Source: Flavihumibacter rivuli (GTDB lineage: Bacteria; Bacteroidota; Bacteroidia; Chitinophagales; Chitinophagaceae). Taken from it: a stretch of DNA of 64,000 nucleotides. The DNA is taken from the NCBI RefSeq assembly GCF_018595685.2, contig NZ_CP092334.1, forward strand, positions 896,001 through 960,000, given 5' to 3'. The position numbers were made by a program, and so were the translations under genes. Positions within the stretch are counted from its first letter, which is position 1, and every line of letters starts with the position of its first letter. Below the pieces are notes generated by a model. The model did no database searches. It saw nothing but the letters and a program-made list of their open reading frames with translations, and had not been told where the DNA came from. Below are positions 16,027 through 24,935 of this stretch, in pieces.

Positions 16027-17460
16027 ATGGCAGCATTTTTCAGGGTAGCACTGGTAACCTTCCTTCATTTATGCAGTAACCTTCCCGTTTTTTCACAGCC
16101 AAGGCCTTACCTGGTGAAGGGGGCCACTATCATAGATGTCCGGAATGGACAATTGGTAAAAGGAATGGTTGTGGAGATCAGGGATGGCAGGATCGCGTCC
16201 ATTGGGGATCCCCAAATGGTGGAAAGAAAATACAAAGGCCAGGTGATTGACGCGACCGGCCTGTATATGATGCCAGGATTATGGGATAACCACATGCATT
16301 TTGGTGGTGGGGATACGCTGATCGAGGAAAACAAATGGCTGCTTCCCTTATACCTGGCTCATGGTGTGACTGCTGTTCGTGATTGTGCCGCCGATATCAG
16401 CCCCTCGGTCCTGCAATGGAGGGAACTGATCAATCAGGGGAATTTGCAGGGGCCGAGGATCTTTACTTCCGGACCCAAACTGGAAGGCATCAATTCCATC
16501 TGGAAAGGTGACCTGGAGGTCGGTACAAAGGCTGAAATGCTGACCGCTTTGGATTCCCTGCAAAAACTCAAAGTGGACTTTGTAAAGATCACGGACAATA
16601 CCATGAAGCCTGATCTATACCTTGAAGCCATTAAAGCCACAAGGGCAAGGGGATGGAAAATTACCGGCCATATTCCTGCAAGCCTTACGCTGACCGAAGT
16701 GAGCGATGCCGGACTTTCTGCTATTGAGCACATGACCTATTTGCTGAGGGCAGGTGCGCCTGATGAAAAGTTGGTGGCCAAACTGGCCAGTGAAGGGAAA
16801 TTGCAGGGCCGGGCCATGAATGTTTACCTGTTGGAAAATTTTGATACGGCACGTGCATCTTCATTATTTGCAAGGCTCGCTGCCAATGGTACTGCTGTAG
16901 TTCCTACACTGGTGATCAGTCACAATGGCGCTTACTTTGACAAGGAAGACCATTCCGGGGATGATTATCTCCAATACATTGGCAATGGCTTGAAGCGTAC
17001 TTATGAATGGCGGGTACAAAGGGCTGCCCAGGATTCGCCGGAGGCCATTTACCTTCGGCACCAGGTATTTGAAAAAGCTGCTGCCTTATTGCCACTGGTT
17101 CAGAAAAGCGGAATGAAGATCATAGCCGGTACGGATGCAGGCTACCTTAATTCTTACGATTATCCTGGCATTGGCTTGCATCAGGAACTGGCGTACTATG
17201 TGCAATATGGACTGACGCCATTGGAAGCCATCCAGGCTTCTGTTGTCAACGGGCCTGCATTCATGGGGAGGTCCACCGATTATGGATCGGTAGAAAAGGG
17301 AAAGGTGGCCGATCTCCTTTTGCTCAGTGCCAATCCACTGGATGACATTACCAATACCCAAAAGATTTCGGCAATTATCAGGAATGGGGTTTACATCGAT
17401 CGCAAACAAATGGATAAAATGCTGGAAGAAATAAAGGCAAAAGTAAAGGCCGGGCAGTGA
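16027..17460 (+). CDS. Secreted amidohydrolase (imidazolonepropionase/prolidase-like metal hydrolase)
   Basis: The 477-residue protein from the ATG at 16027 has a signal peptide (AAFFRVALVTFLHLC) ending near FSQ; an alternative ATG lies at 15994. The amidohydrolase core shows the metal motif H89-M-H91 in DNHMHFGG, the strand with FVKITD (bridging-Lys position), later His residues in GHIP and IEHMT, and the final metal Asp in AGTDAGYLNS. The small beta-sandwich (VKGATIIDV at the N-terminus, GKVADLLLL at the C-terminus) is complete. Related secreted enzymes cleave Xaa-Pro or other amides; the substrate is not evident. Its stop lies in the loop of the shared terminator hairpin. Confidence 0.87.
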   Translation: MAAFFRVALVTFLHLCSNLPVFSQPRPYLVKGATIIDVRNGQLVKGMVVEIRDGRIASIGDPQMVERKYKGQVIDATGLYMMPGLWDNHMHFGGGDTLIEENKWLLPLYLAHGVTAVRDCAADISPSVLQWRELINQGNLQGPRIFTSGPKLEGINSIWKGDLEVGTKAEMLTALDSLQKLKVDFVKITDNTMKPDLYLEAIKATRARGWKITGHIPASLTLTEVSDAGLSAIEHMTYLLRAGAPDEKLVAKLASEGKLQGRAMNVYLLENFDTARASSLFARLAANGTAVVPTLVISHNGAYFDKEDHSGDDYLQYIGNGLKRTYEWRVQRAAQDSPEAIYLRHQVFEKAAALLPLVQKSGMKIIAGTDAGYLNSYDYPGIGLHQELAYYVQYGLTPLEAIQASVVNGPAFMGRSTDYGSVEKGKVADLLLLSANPLDDITNTQKISAIIRNGVYIDRKQMDKMLEEIKAKVKAGQ

Positions 17461-17474
17461 CCCGGCCTTTACTT
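17441..17474. terminator. Bidirectional terminator shared by two convergent genes
   Basis: A perfect 14-bp stem (17441-17454 with 17461-17474) surrounds a 6-base loop, CAGTGA, that contains the amidohydrolase stop codon. The right arm enters the stop codon of the opposite GH20 gene, so both gene ends are built into one hairpin. Confidence 0.85.
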
Positions 17475-19368
17475 ATTTGATCTTGGCTCTTTTCTTCAAT
17501 TCCTCAATGGGCATCGTGATCATCTTGCCAATGATCTTTCCATTGCGGGAAGTGATCACCCTGAGGTTTACTGCATCCCGTGGAACTTCCAGTGGCTGCT
17601 TGTAAACTGGGTAGTGGCTGTCGGGAAATACTTCATAGAAAGTATAATGAATATCCAGGTCTTCGATCTCCTTGTCGAGGATGATCTGGAAGGTACTGTC
17701 ACTGGTCTTTTTTACTGAGAAAATGGGGTCATACATGCTGCGCGAATAATTGATGTCTGCCGCATCCAGTCGCTTGAAATGCGTTTCCGTCTTTTGGATG
17801 AACTTGTTCCAGTCTTTCTTTTCGGGCAGGCTCCATACTGATTCTGCAATGGAAAAGGCCCTGGGCCATAGCATGTATTCCGCATGGCGGACAGTATGGA
17901 GTCGTTCGCTCCAGAGATTGGCTTGCCCCCCCAGGATATACTGCGGGTCAACACCTTTTGGTACCGGGTTGAACTCATAGCTTTTTTTCAAACGTACCGA
18001 TCCATAGGTGGGCAATTCGGCAATGGGGTCGCCCTGGTAAAGGTCAACATAGGTATATTGGTTGGGGCTCATCACCACATTGTGTTTCATATTGGCCGCC
18101 TTGATTCCGCCTTCTTCCCCACGCCAGCTCATTACTGCTGCGCCAGGTGCTATGCCTCCTTCCAGGATCTCATCCCAACCCATCATCTTCTTGCCTTTTG
18201 ACGCAATGATCTTGCCGACGCGCTTCACAAAATAACTCTGCACCTCGTCCATATTGGCGAGCTTCTCTTTCTTCATGAGGCCCTTTACGGCATCGCTCTT
18301 TTCCCAGAAACCTTTGTAGCATTCGTCCCCACCCATATGGATGTATTCAAAGGGGAACAATTGCGCTAATTCGGTAAATATCTTGTCCAGGTATTCATAG
18401 GTCTTTTCACTGGCAGGGTTAAGGGTATTGTCGATCAGGCCATAAAAGTGGCCATTGCCCGGCCAGATCATAAACCTTTCGCCTGCATTCACCTGGTAGT
18501 TGCCCGGTGTTGCACTGAGTTCGGGATAGGCAGCCACAATGGCCATGCTGTGCCCCGGTACGTCGATCTCAGGCATGATGGTTACAAAGCGATCCTTTGC
18601 ATATTGGATAAGTTCCCTGATATCATCCTGTGTGTAAAATCCTCCATAACTCTTTGGCTCATCCGGGGAGGGTTTGCTCCAGTCCCCCCAGCGACCAACC
18701 CGTTCAGCACGCCAGGCACCCACTTCCGTCAACCTGGGCAGGCTCTTGATCTCTATTCTCCAGCCCTGGTCATCGGTAAGGTGGAGGTGAAGCATATTGT
18801 ATTTGTACTTCACCATATTGTCAATAAAGTCTTTCACCTGCTGCTTGGTGAAGAAGTGACGGGAAACATCCAGCATCAGTCCCCTCCAGCCAAACCTGGG
18901 TTTGTCGGTAATAGTGGTAGTAGCAATGGTCCAGTTAGCGTCCTTTATGGGTGTTTTGCTTTCAATGGCGGCAGGGAAAAGTTGCCAAAGGGTTTGCACG
19001 CCATAGAAAATGCCGGCAGGCTGGTTGGCCTCAATGGTGATCTTCTTGTCGCCTACACTCAACCGGTAGCCTTCCTTTCCAAGGGTGGTATCTGCTTTGG
19101 GTAACAATTGCAAAAGGATCGTTCCTTCCCCGCCGGGGGTAATGGAGACTGACCTTCCGGTCGCCTGTTCCAATTTTTGTTTCACCTGGTTGGCGATAGC
19201 TGCCAGTTCAGGTGAATTGCCTTTAAATGAAATAGTGGACTGCTCCGGTAATTCAAATTTGCCATTGCTGGTTTCCATTTTCAGGGGTTCCGGGATAATG
19301 GCTGGCGCCTGGGCCATACCATAAATGGAAATTGATAATGCAAGCAAGGGTAGAATAATGCGTTTCAT
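17473..19368 (-). CDS. Beta-N-acetylhexosaminidase, glycoside hydrolase family 20
   Basis: The 631-residue protein has a signal peptide (residues 1-20, cut after MAQA), an N-terminal GH20b domain (about 22-155) and a TIM-barrel catalytic domain from RFGWRGLMLDVSRHF. The catalytic pair D348-E349 sits in HMGGDECYKG, and the substrate-binding segment LHLHLTDDQGWR is present. It removes terminal GlcNAc or GalNAc from chitin fragments and glycans by substrate-assisted catalysis, most likely in the periplasm or at the surface. Downstream use through the NagB fusion at 41-43 kb is plausible. The 293 bases upstream hold no gene or regulatory motif I can name. Confidence 0.95.
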   Translation of the reverse strand: MKRIILPLLALSISIYGMAQAPAIIPEPLKMETSNGKFELPEQSTISFKGNSPELAAIANQVKQKLEQATGRSVSITPGGEGTILLQLLPKADTTLGKEGYRLSVGDKKITIEANQPAGIFYGVQTLWQLFPAAIESKTPIKDANWTIATTTITDKPRFGWRGLMLDVSRHFFTKQQVKDFIDNMVKYKYNMLHLHLTDDQGWRIEIKSLPRLTEVGAWRAERVGRWGDWSKPSPDEPKSYGGFYTQDDIRELIQYAKDRFVTIMPEIDVPGHSMAIVAAYPELSATPGNYQVNAGERFMIWPGNGHFYGLIDNTLNPASEKTYEYLDKIFTELAQLFPFEYIHMGGDECYKGFWEKSDAVKGLMKKEKLANMDEVQSYFVKRVGKIIASKGKKMMGWDEILEGGIAPGAAVMSWRGEEGGIKAANMKHNVVMSPNQYTYVDLYQGDPIAELPTYGSVRLKKSYEFNPVPKGVDPQYILGGQANLWSERLHTVRHAEYMLWPRAFSIAESVWSLPEKKDWNKFIQKTETHFKRLDAADINYSRSMYDPIFSVKKTSDSTFQIILDKEIEDLDIHYTFYEVFPDSHYPVYKQPLEVPRDAVNLRVITSRNGKIIGKMITMPIEELKKRAKIK

Positions 19369-19661
19369 TGGCCAATAGTTTGGACCATGAAATTAGTGGA
19401 TTATGGCAATGACCGGACTAAGGGTTTTGACCTAGGGAAAGGCGATTGATGGCCTGCAGGCTTTAAAGGGGAAGTGGGTTGATTGAAATAGTAGTAAGGT
19501 TTCGCCCAATAGGGACCGGCAAATTTTATGGAGACCGGATTTCCCTGTCAACGAAAGCGGAAAGCGGGAAACCGAGACTGTTAGCCTTTACTTGCTGTAA
19601 TTGCAGAATATTTTAACATGCCGCCTTATGGCCTTTGGGTTATCCTTTTTATATTTAAAAC

Positions 19662-20189
19662 ATGAAGAGATTCCCTTTGCTATTGCTGGTCGTGGGCTTG
19701 TTTTTTAGTGCCACAACCAGGGCCCAGGCACCTGTTCCAACAGCTGCTGAATGTCCTTTAAAAAAGACTACCGATGAATTCAGTGGCAAGCCAAAGATCA
19801 CAACCGGTTTCTTTGACCTAGGTGTTCTAAAGCTGTCAATCGATGCTACCGGAAACGAGATCGATTATTTTTTCATTGTACGTAACCAGCAAGCCAATTG
19901 CATGGGTGAAAACTCTGAAGCCCATTTTATTTTCGAAGGGGGTAAGCAGAAAATTGAAGTGCGGAACACCGGTGGTGACAATTGCAATGGGTTTTTCCAC
20001 TACACCATGAAAGGTGGGGCCTATACGCCCAGCAACCTGACCAAGCTGGCGACTAAGAAAGTGGTCATGATCACCATTTCCGACCGGAATGACAAGCAGA
20101 CCGTGGTAAGTTTAAGTCCAAAGGAACAGGACTTGCTGATGAAATTATCTGCCTGTGTGGCTGCTGAAGCGAAGACATTACCCAAGTAA
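19662..20189 (+). CDS. Secreted hypothetical protein
   Basis: The 175-residue product has a clear signal peptide ([23 protein letters not shown]). The mature part has four Cys ([28 protein letters not shown]), probably two disulfides in the periplasm, and is mainly beta strand ([31 protein letters not shown]). The [13 protein letters not shown] opening resembles small Bacteroidetes secreted proteins of unknown role. It is monocistronic, lying between the GH20 promoter region and the macro-domain gene. Confidence 0.7.
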   Translation: MKRFPLLLLVVGLFFSATTRAQAPVPTAAECPLKKTTDEFSGKPKITTGFFDLGVLKLSIDATGNEIDYFFIVRNQQANCMGENSEAHFIFEGGKQKIEVRNTGGDNCNGFFHYTMKGGAYTPSNLTKLATKKVVMITISDRNDKQTVVSLSPKEQDLLMKLSACVAAEAKTLPK

Positions 20190-20298
20190 TGGGTATTGCT
20201 CAAAATGTCCCCTTCAAGGCAGGCATGCGCCACTGCCGTTTATTGTTTTAATCAATTTTGCATCGAATTTAATTCCCTTGAAAGAGCTTAAAGATAGA

Positions 20299-20820
20299 AT
20301 GGTGGCCGTGCAAGGTGATATTACTACCATGGTAGTCGATTGCATTGTAAATGCCGCGAATTCATCCCTTATGGGAGGGGGAGGCGTTGATGGTGCGATC
20401 CATAGGGCAGGAGGACCCTCTATATTGGAGGCTTGCAAGAAGATCGTTGCCCGGCAAGGCGGCTGTGCTACTGGCGAAGCCGTGATCACTACAGCAGGTA
20501 ATTTGCCTTCGCAATTCGTTATCCATACAGTTGGTCCTGTCTGGCATGGCGGACATAACCATGAAAGTGAAAAATTATCTGGTTGTTACCGCAAATCCCT
20601 GCAACTGGCAAAATTATATGGTTGTAAGACCATCGCTTTTCCCAATATCAGTACAGGGGTATACCACTTTCCCAAAGCTGCTGCCGCCGCGATTGCAGTA
20701 AAAACCATCGCGGATTTTTTAACTGATTCTGACTTGCCGGAAAAAGTCTACTTTGTTTGTTTTGATGAAGAAAACTTTGGCTTTATCCAGGCGGAACTTA
20801 AAAAAGTATTAGGTTCTTAA
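20299..20820 (+). CDS. Macro-domain protein (ADP-ribose / O-acetyl-ADP-ribose deacetylase type)
   Basis: The 173-residue protein is a single macro domain: [36 protein letters not shown] contains the NAAN and [10 protein letters not shown] ligand loops, and [12 protein letters not shown] is the second phosphate-binding loop. The Asn and Asp positions of deacetylating MacroD enzymes are kept. It is expected to bind ADP-ribose and remove O-acetyl or mono-ADP-ribose from substrates. The ATG at 20299 gives the usual short N-terminus; an in-frame TTG at 20278 would add seven residues. It converges on pncA, next to the NAD-salvage genes. Confidence 0.9.
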   Translation: MVAVQGDITTMVVDCIVNAANSSLMGGGGVDGAIHRAGGPSILEACKKIVARQGGCATGEAVITTAGNLPSQFVIHTVGPVWHGGHNHESEKLSGCYRKSLQLAKLYGCKTIAFPNISTGVYHFPKAAAAAIAVKTIADFLTDSDLPEKVYFVCFDEENFGFIQAELKKVLGS

Positions 20821-20875
20821 CCAGTGCTCCCATGCTATTGCTTCCTTTTGTACGTCATAAGGATTGACCAATTGT

Positions 20876-21493
20876 TTATTTTGCTAAAATGAGTGAAGCA
20901 CTATTGACAATTTGCCCGCCTGCCACAGTAAATTCCTGCTTCGTTTGTTCAAAATCACCAGCAACCAGCGGGCAGGTGCCATCCTCAATGATAAAGGTGT
21001 CAAACCCTTCTTTCAGGCTATCCATTGCGGTGTAATGGACACAGATATCACCGCAGAGACCTGTTACATAAACCTGGCTAACTCCTTTCCCATTTAGGTA
21101 GGCAGCGAGTCCGGTAGACTTCCTTCGCCCGTTGTCATAGAAACCACTGTAACTGTCAATCTCAATATCAGTTCCTTTTCGGAAAATGGCTTCTATTTTA
21201 TTGGTATGGAGTTCGGGTGAAAACTCAGCTCCCGGGGTTCCTTGAACACAATGATCAGGCCAGAGGGTTTGTGTAAGTCCATTGAGGATGATCTGCTCGA
21301 ATGCCTTCCTGCCTTTATGGTTGGATGCGAAACTCTTGTGTTCACGGGGATGCCAGTCCTGAGTAGCGACAACCAGATCAAATTGTGGTTGAAGCGAATT
21401 GATGATAGGAATAATGCTATCCCCACCTGGTACGGCCAATGCCCCGCCGGGAAGGAAATCGATTTGCACATCAACGATCAATAAGGCTTTCAT
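20876..21493 (-). CDS. pncA: Nicotinamidase
   Basis: The 205-residue isochorismatase-fold enzyme has the PncA catalytic triad: D8 in IVDVQ, K106 in FRKGTD and C151 in GLCGDICV. The metal-binding segment is ATQDWHPREHKSFA (D46, H48, H52). It hydrolyses nicotinamide to nicotinate and ammonia. The ATG follows the pncB stop by three bases, so the two salvage enzymes form a coupled operon that feeds nicotinate straight to PncB. Confidence 0.95.
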   Translation of the reverse strand: MKALLIVDVQIDFLPGGALAVPGGDSIIPIINSLQPQFDLVVATQDWHPREHKSFASNHKGRKAFEQIILNGLTQTLWPDHCVQGTPGAEFSPELHTNKIEAIFRKGTDIEIDSYSGFYDNGRRKSTGLAAYLNGKGVSQVYVTGLCGDICVHYTAMDSLKEGFDTFIIEDGTCPLVAGDFEQTKQEFTVAGGQIVNSASLILAK

Positions 21494-21496
21494 GGG

Positions 21497-22906
21497 CTAT
21501 TTTTTGTAGTGGGCCTTCATTTCATCCCTGAGGTGGAGTAATGACTTACTGATACCAACTTTATAGACATGGGGGTTTTCAAAACGTTTATACTCCTGCG
21601 GTAAAGCAGCCAATTGCCGGCTGGCATATGCCGCGATCTCGGTGAGGGTCTTGCGTTCCTGCAGGATCCTTCCCTTTTCCATTACCTTCCCGAGCAAGGG
21701 TTGGAGTAGAAGGCCATTCAGGGACATGGATTTCTCCACATCAAAAGGATGGTATATGGTATCAACCATTTCTTCCTTATCCAGCGTAATGGCATCCGCC
21801 CCAAAAAACTGGCTATTGTTGTCAAATGCCCGGTATACCTGCTTGATCCCCGGAAGGGTGGTTTTCTCAATGGTTTCAGATAGTTTCAGCCTGGGTTTGC
21901 CGGATGCCATGGAGAGTTTATATACCCCATCCAAAGCGGCATCTGGTTGACCGGTGGCCAATCTTGTACCTACGCCATAGATATCGATAAGGGCGCCTTG
22001 TTCAGTCAGGCTTTTGATCACAAATTCATCGAGCTGGTTAGATGCAACGATCTTCATGTAGGGCAATCCTGCTTCATCAAACATTTTCCTCGCAGCCTTT
22101 GAAAGATAGGCGAGATCGCCACTGTCTAGCCTGATCCCCTTGGCCCGATGTCCTGCCTTTTCCATTTCCCTGGCCACTATGATGGCATTGGGGACACCGC
22201 TCTTCAAAGTGTCGTAGGTGTCCGCCAGGAAAACACAATCATGTGGGCGCGATTGGGCGAATGCCCTGAATGCTTCCAGTTCATTGTCATAACTGCCAAT
22301 AAAGGAATGTGCCATGGTTCCGGTAACAGGTAAGCCATAGAGCCTCGCTGCATAAACATTACTGGTAGAGCTAAAACCGCCAATGATCGAAGCCCTTGTT
22401 GCATGGATGCCCCCCAAGCCCTGTGATCTCCTTAATCCCATATCACTGAGGATGCTATTACCGGCAACCTGCTTTATCCTGGATGCCTTGGTGGCGATGA
22501 GGGACTGGAAATTTAAAATGTTTAAAAGCAGGGTCTCTGCCAACTGGGCCTCAATGATATTGCCTTCCAGTCGCAAGGCAGGACAGTTGGGAAATATTAC
22601 TTCACCTTCCTGGCAGGCAAATACATTCCCGTGAAAGCGAAATCCTTTCAGGTATTCCAAAAAGGAGGGATGGAATTTGAGTTCTTTCAAAAAGGCAATA
22701 TCCTCCTCAGTAAAATGCAAGTCGGATAATATATCAAGGACATCCTGCAATCCTGCGAATAATACATAACCACCTTTGTTGGGGACCTTACGGAAGAAAT
22801 AATCAAAAGCGGCGGTATCGTTCATGCGGCCTTCGAGGAAATAGGTTTCCGCCATGGTTATTTCGTACAGGTCAGTGTAGCTGCCTGTGATGGAATAGGT
22901 TAACAT
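21497..22906 (-). CDS. pncB: Nicotinate phosphoribosyltransferase
   Basis: The 469-residue protein has the NAPRTase hallmarks: an N-terminal Y-T-D-L-Y-x-I-T-M-A segment, the autophosphorylated-His region GTMAHSF, DTYDTLKSGVP, and IRLDSGDLAYLSK followed by IVASNQLDE. It makes nicotinate mononucleotide from nicotinate and PRPP with ATP stimulation. Length fits the short bacterial type. It is the first gene of pncB-pncA and starts with ATG at 22906. An extra substrate step, nicotinamide to nicotinate, is supplied by the adjacent pncA. Confidence 0.95.
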   Translation of the reverse strand: MLTYSITGSYTDLYEITMAETYFLEGRMNDTAAFDYFFRKVPNKGGYVLFAGLQDVLDILSDLHFTEEDIAFLKELKFHPSFLEYLKGFRFHGNVFACQEGEVIFPNCPALRLEGNIIEAQLAETLLLNILNFQSLIATKASRIKQVAGNSILSDMGLRRSQGLGGIHATRASIIGGFSSTSNVYAARLYGLPVTGTMAHSFIGSYDNELEAFRAFAQSRPHDCVFLADTYDTLKSGVPNAIIVAREMEKAGHRAKGIRLDSGDLAYLSKAARKMFDEAGLPYMKIVASNQLDEFVIKSLTEQGALIDIYGVGTRLATGQPDAALDGVYKLSMASGKPRLKLSETIEKTTLPGIKQVYRAFDNNSQFFGADAITLDKEEMVDTIYHPFDVEKSMSLNGLLLQPLLGKVMEKGRILQERKTLTEIAAYASRQLAALPQEYKRFENPHVYKVGISKSLLHLRDEMKAHYKK

Positions 22907-22984
22907 AGGATTAAGTTAGGGATTTTGCCGGAAGCATGGAAACGCTATGGTATGGGCTATGCTGTATCAATGAAACAGGTACAA

Positions 22985-23014
22985 AAAAAGAACCCGCTGC
23001 GGGCAGCGGGTTCT
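22985..23014 (-). terminator. Rho-independent terminator of ahcY
   Basis: AGAACCCGCTGC and GCAGCGGGTTCT are perfect complements in a tight hairpin, followed by TTTTTTT on the minus strand, 19 bases after the ahcY stop. Confidence 0.9.
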
Positions 23015-23033
23015 CCTTGTGGTTGTACAAATA

Positions 23034-24362
23034 TTAATAGCGGTATTGTTCAGACTTGAATGGACCAAACTGGGGAATGCCGAGGTATTCGGCTTGTTCA
23101 GCGGTCAATTCATCCAGTTCAACACCGATCTTGCTCAGGTGCAGGCGGGCAACTTTTTCATCCAGGTGCTTGGGCAGTACGTATACTTTGTTCTCGTACT
23201 TATCGCCGTTGGTCCAGAGTTCGATCTGCGCCAGGGTTTGGTTGGTGAAGGAGTTACTCATCACAAAGCTAGGGTGGCCTGTGGCACAACCCAGGTTAAC
23301 CAGGCGGCCTTCAGCCAGCAGGATGATGTCCTTGCCCTCTACATTATAGATATCAACCTGGGGCTTGATGGTGTCCTTGGTATGACCATAGTTCTGGTTC
23401 AACCAGGCTACATCGATCTCAATATCAAAGTGGCCGATGTTACAAACAATAGCCTTATCCTTCATGAGTTTGAAATGTTCACCTGTGATCAGGTCGCGAC
23501 AGCCGGAAGCGGTGACAACGATATCAGCTTCCTTCACTGCATCTTTCATCTTTTTTACTTCGAAACCATCCATGGCAGCCTGCAGGGCGCATATCGGATC
23601 GATCTCTGTAACGATCACGCGGCAACCGGCACCAGCCAGTGAAGCAGCAGAACCTTTACCCACATCACCATAACCACCTACTACAGCTACCTTTCCGGCC
23701 AGCATCACATCGGTGGCGCGACGGATCGCATCAACCAGTGATTCCTTACAACCGTACTTGTTATCGAACTTGCTCTTGGTAACAGAGTCGTTTACGTTGA
23801 TGGCAGGAACAGGAAGGGTACCCTTGGCCATACGCTCATACAAACGGTGAACACCGGTGGTGGTTTCTTCACTCAGGCCTTTGACATGCTGGATCAGTTC
23901 AGGGTATTTGTCAAATACCATATTGGTCAGGTCACCGCCATCGTCCAGGATCATGTTCAGGGGGCGTTCTGCGCTGCCAAAGAAAAGGGTCTGCTCAATA
24001 CACCAATCGGCTTCTTCTACAGTTTGTCCCTTCCAGGCGAATACACCAATGCCAGCTGCGGCAATAGCTGCTGCAGCATGGTCCTGGGTGGAGAAAATGT
24101 TACAGGAACTCCATTTTACTTCGGCACCAAGGGCCACCAGGGTTTCGATGAGAACAGCGGTCTGGATGGTCATGTGCAGGCATCCTGAAATACGGGCGCC
24201 CTTAAGGGGCTGGGATGGACCATATTCAGCACGAAGGGCCATCAGTCCGGGCATTTCTGCTTCTGCAAGGCGGATCTCCTTACGGCCCCATTCTGCCAGG
24301 CTGATATCCTTCACCTTATAGGGAAGGGAAAAATCGATATTCGATTTGGTGATTGTTGACAT
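23034..24362 (-). CDS. ahcY: Adenosylhomocysteinase
   Basis: The 442-residue enzyme contains family landmarks: the conserved [12 protein letters not shown] near the N-terminus, [19 protein letters not shown], the NAD-binding [24 protein letters not shown] and the C-terminal Lys/Tyr pair (SEQYRY) that reaches the neighbouring NAD site. It reversibly splits S-adenosylhomocysteine into adenosine and homocysteine, relieving inhibition of SAM-dependent methyltransferases. The ATG at 24362 gives [11 protein letters not shown]; the longer in-frame TTG overlaps the promoter. It is monocistronic, with a well-formed promoter and terminator. Confidence 0.97.
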   Translation of the reverse strand: MSTITKSNIDFSLPYKVKDISLAEWGRKEIRLAEAEMPGLMALRAEYGPSQPLKGARISGCLHMTIQTAVLIETLVALGAEVKWSSCNIFSTQDHAAAAIAAAGIGVFAWKGQTVEEADWCIEQTLFFGSAERPLNMILDDGGDLTNMVFDKYPELIQHVKGLSEETTTGVHRLYERMAKGTLPVPAINVNDSVTKSKFDNKYGCKESLVDAIRRATDVMLAGKVAVVGGYGDVGKGSAASLAGAGCRVIVTEIDPICALQAAMDGFEVKKMKDAVKEADIVVTASGCRDLITGEHFKLMKDKAIVCNIGHFDIEIDVAWLNQNYGHTKDTIKPQVDIYNVEGKDIILLAEGRLVNLGCATGHPSFVMSNSFTNQTLAQIELWTNGDKYENKVYVLPKHLDEKVARLHLSKIGVELDELTAEQAEYLGIPQFGPFKSEQYRY

Positions 24363-24383
24363 ATTAATCCTTTTAATTCGCCG

Positions 24384-24414
24384 CAAAGGTACAATAATGG
24401 GGTCTATTGTACAA
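24384..24414 (-). promoter_or_regulatory. ahcY promoter (-33 TTG and -7 TACCTTTG)
   Basis: On the minus strand TTG (24412-24414) is followed after 20 bases by TACCTTTG (24384-24391), an exact -7 consensus, 21 bases before the ATG. Confidence 0.65.
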
Positions 24415-24420
24415 TAATGT
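24390..24420. repeat. Two direct 11-bp repeats spaced 20 bp within the ahcY promoter
   Basis: GTACAATAATG occurs at 24390-24400 and again at 24410-24420. The copies sit on the same face of the helix (about two turns apart). One supplies the -33 TTG and the other the first bases of the -7 element. A 10-bp palindrome, ATTGTACAAT, spans 24406-24415. This looks like an operator for a dimeric regulator. Confidence 0.45.
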
Positions 24421-24513
24421 AGAGGTATTGATTATCAATAAACTACAATCTTTAACAATTTCAGATGGCAGGCATTCCGGGAATTGCTAGTTTTAGGGAC
24501 AAAATACATTGCC

Positions 24514-24816
24514 ATGATCGCCTATGATACCTTGTCCGAAGCTGTAAATGGCCTCAAAAGCAGGGGCTATACCATCGATTTCAACCTGGCCTATGATTGT
24601 GTGGTTTGCCATGATTCCCCGATCAGCCTCATGCCTAATGAATTTGAGATCGTGGAGGTGCATCGTTTTGAAGGCATGACCAATCCGTCTGATTCCTCAG
24701 TAGTCTATGCCATCGAAAGCAAGCACGGGGAAAAAGGGGTTTTGGTGAATGGATATGGGGTATATGCAGATGATGTAAGTGAGGAAATGATCCATAAGCT
24801 GAGTATCCATCACTGA
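24514..24816 (+). CDS. Small conserved protein often mislabelled phosphoribosylpyrophosphate synthetase
   Basis: The 100-residue protein starts at the ATG at 24514 (MIAYDTLSEAVNGLKSRGYT). It contains a C-x-x-C-like pair (CVVCHD), an EFEIVEVHRFEGMTNPSD block and a VVYAIESKHGEKGVLVNGYGVY block. This pattern is widespread in Bacteroidetes, where automated pipelines attach the name PRPP synthetase; at 100 residues it lacks the PRPP loop and both domains of that enzyme, so the name is wrong. It appears to be a compact alpha/beta protein of unknown function. It is monocistronic, diverging from ahcY. Confidence 0.75.
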   Translation: MIAYDTLSEAVNGLKSRGYTIDFNLAYDCVVCHDSPISLMPNEFEIVEVHRFEGMTNPSDSSVVYAIESKHGEKGVLVNGYGVYADDVSEEMIHKLSIHH

Positions 24817-24935
24817 TCCCAATGCCCTGATTGCAGTATTATATGGGAACATTGTTCAAATGCCTTGGGTACTTCTTTACCTTGATCAGATCTAGCTTTC
24901 TTGTGTATGTTTTTTGGTCAGGAAAGAACAGGAAG

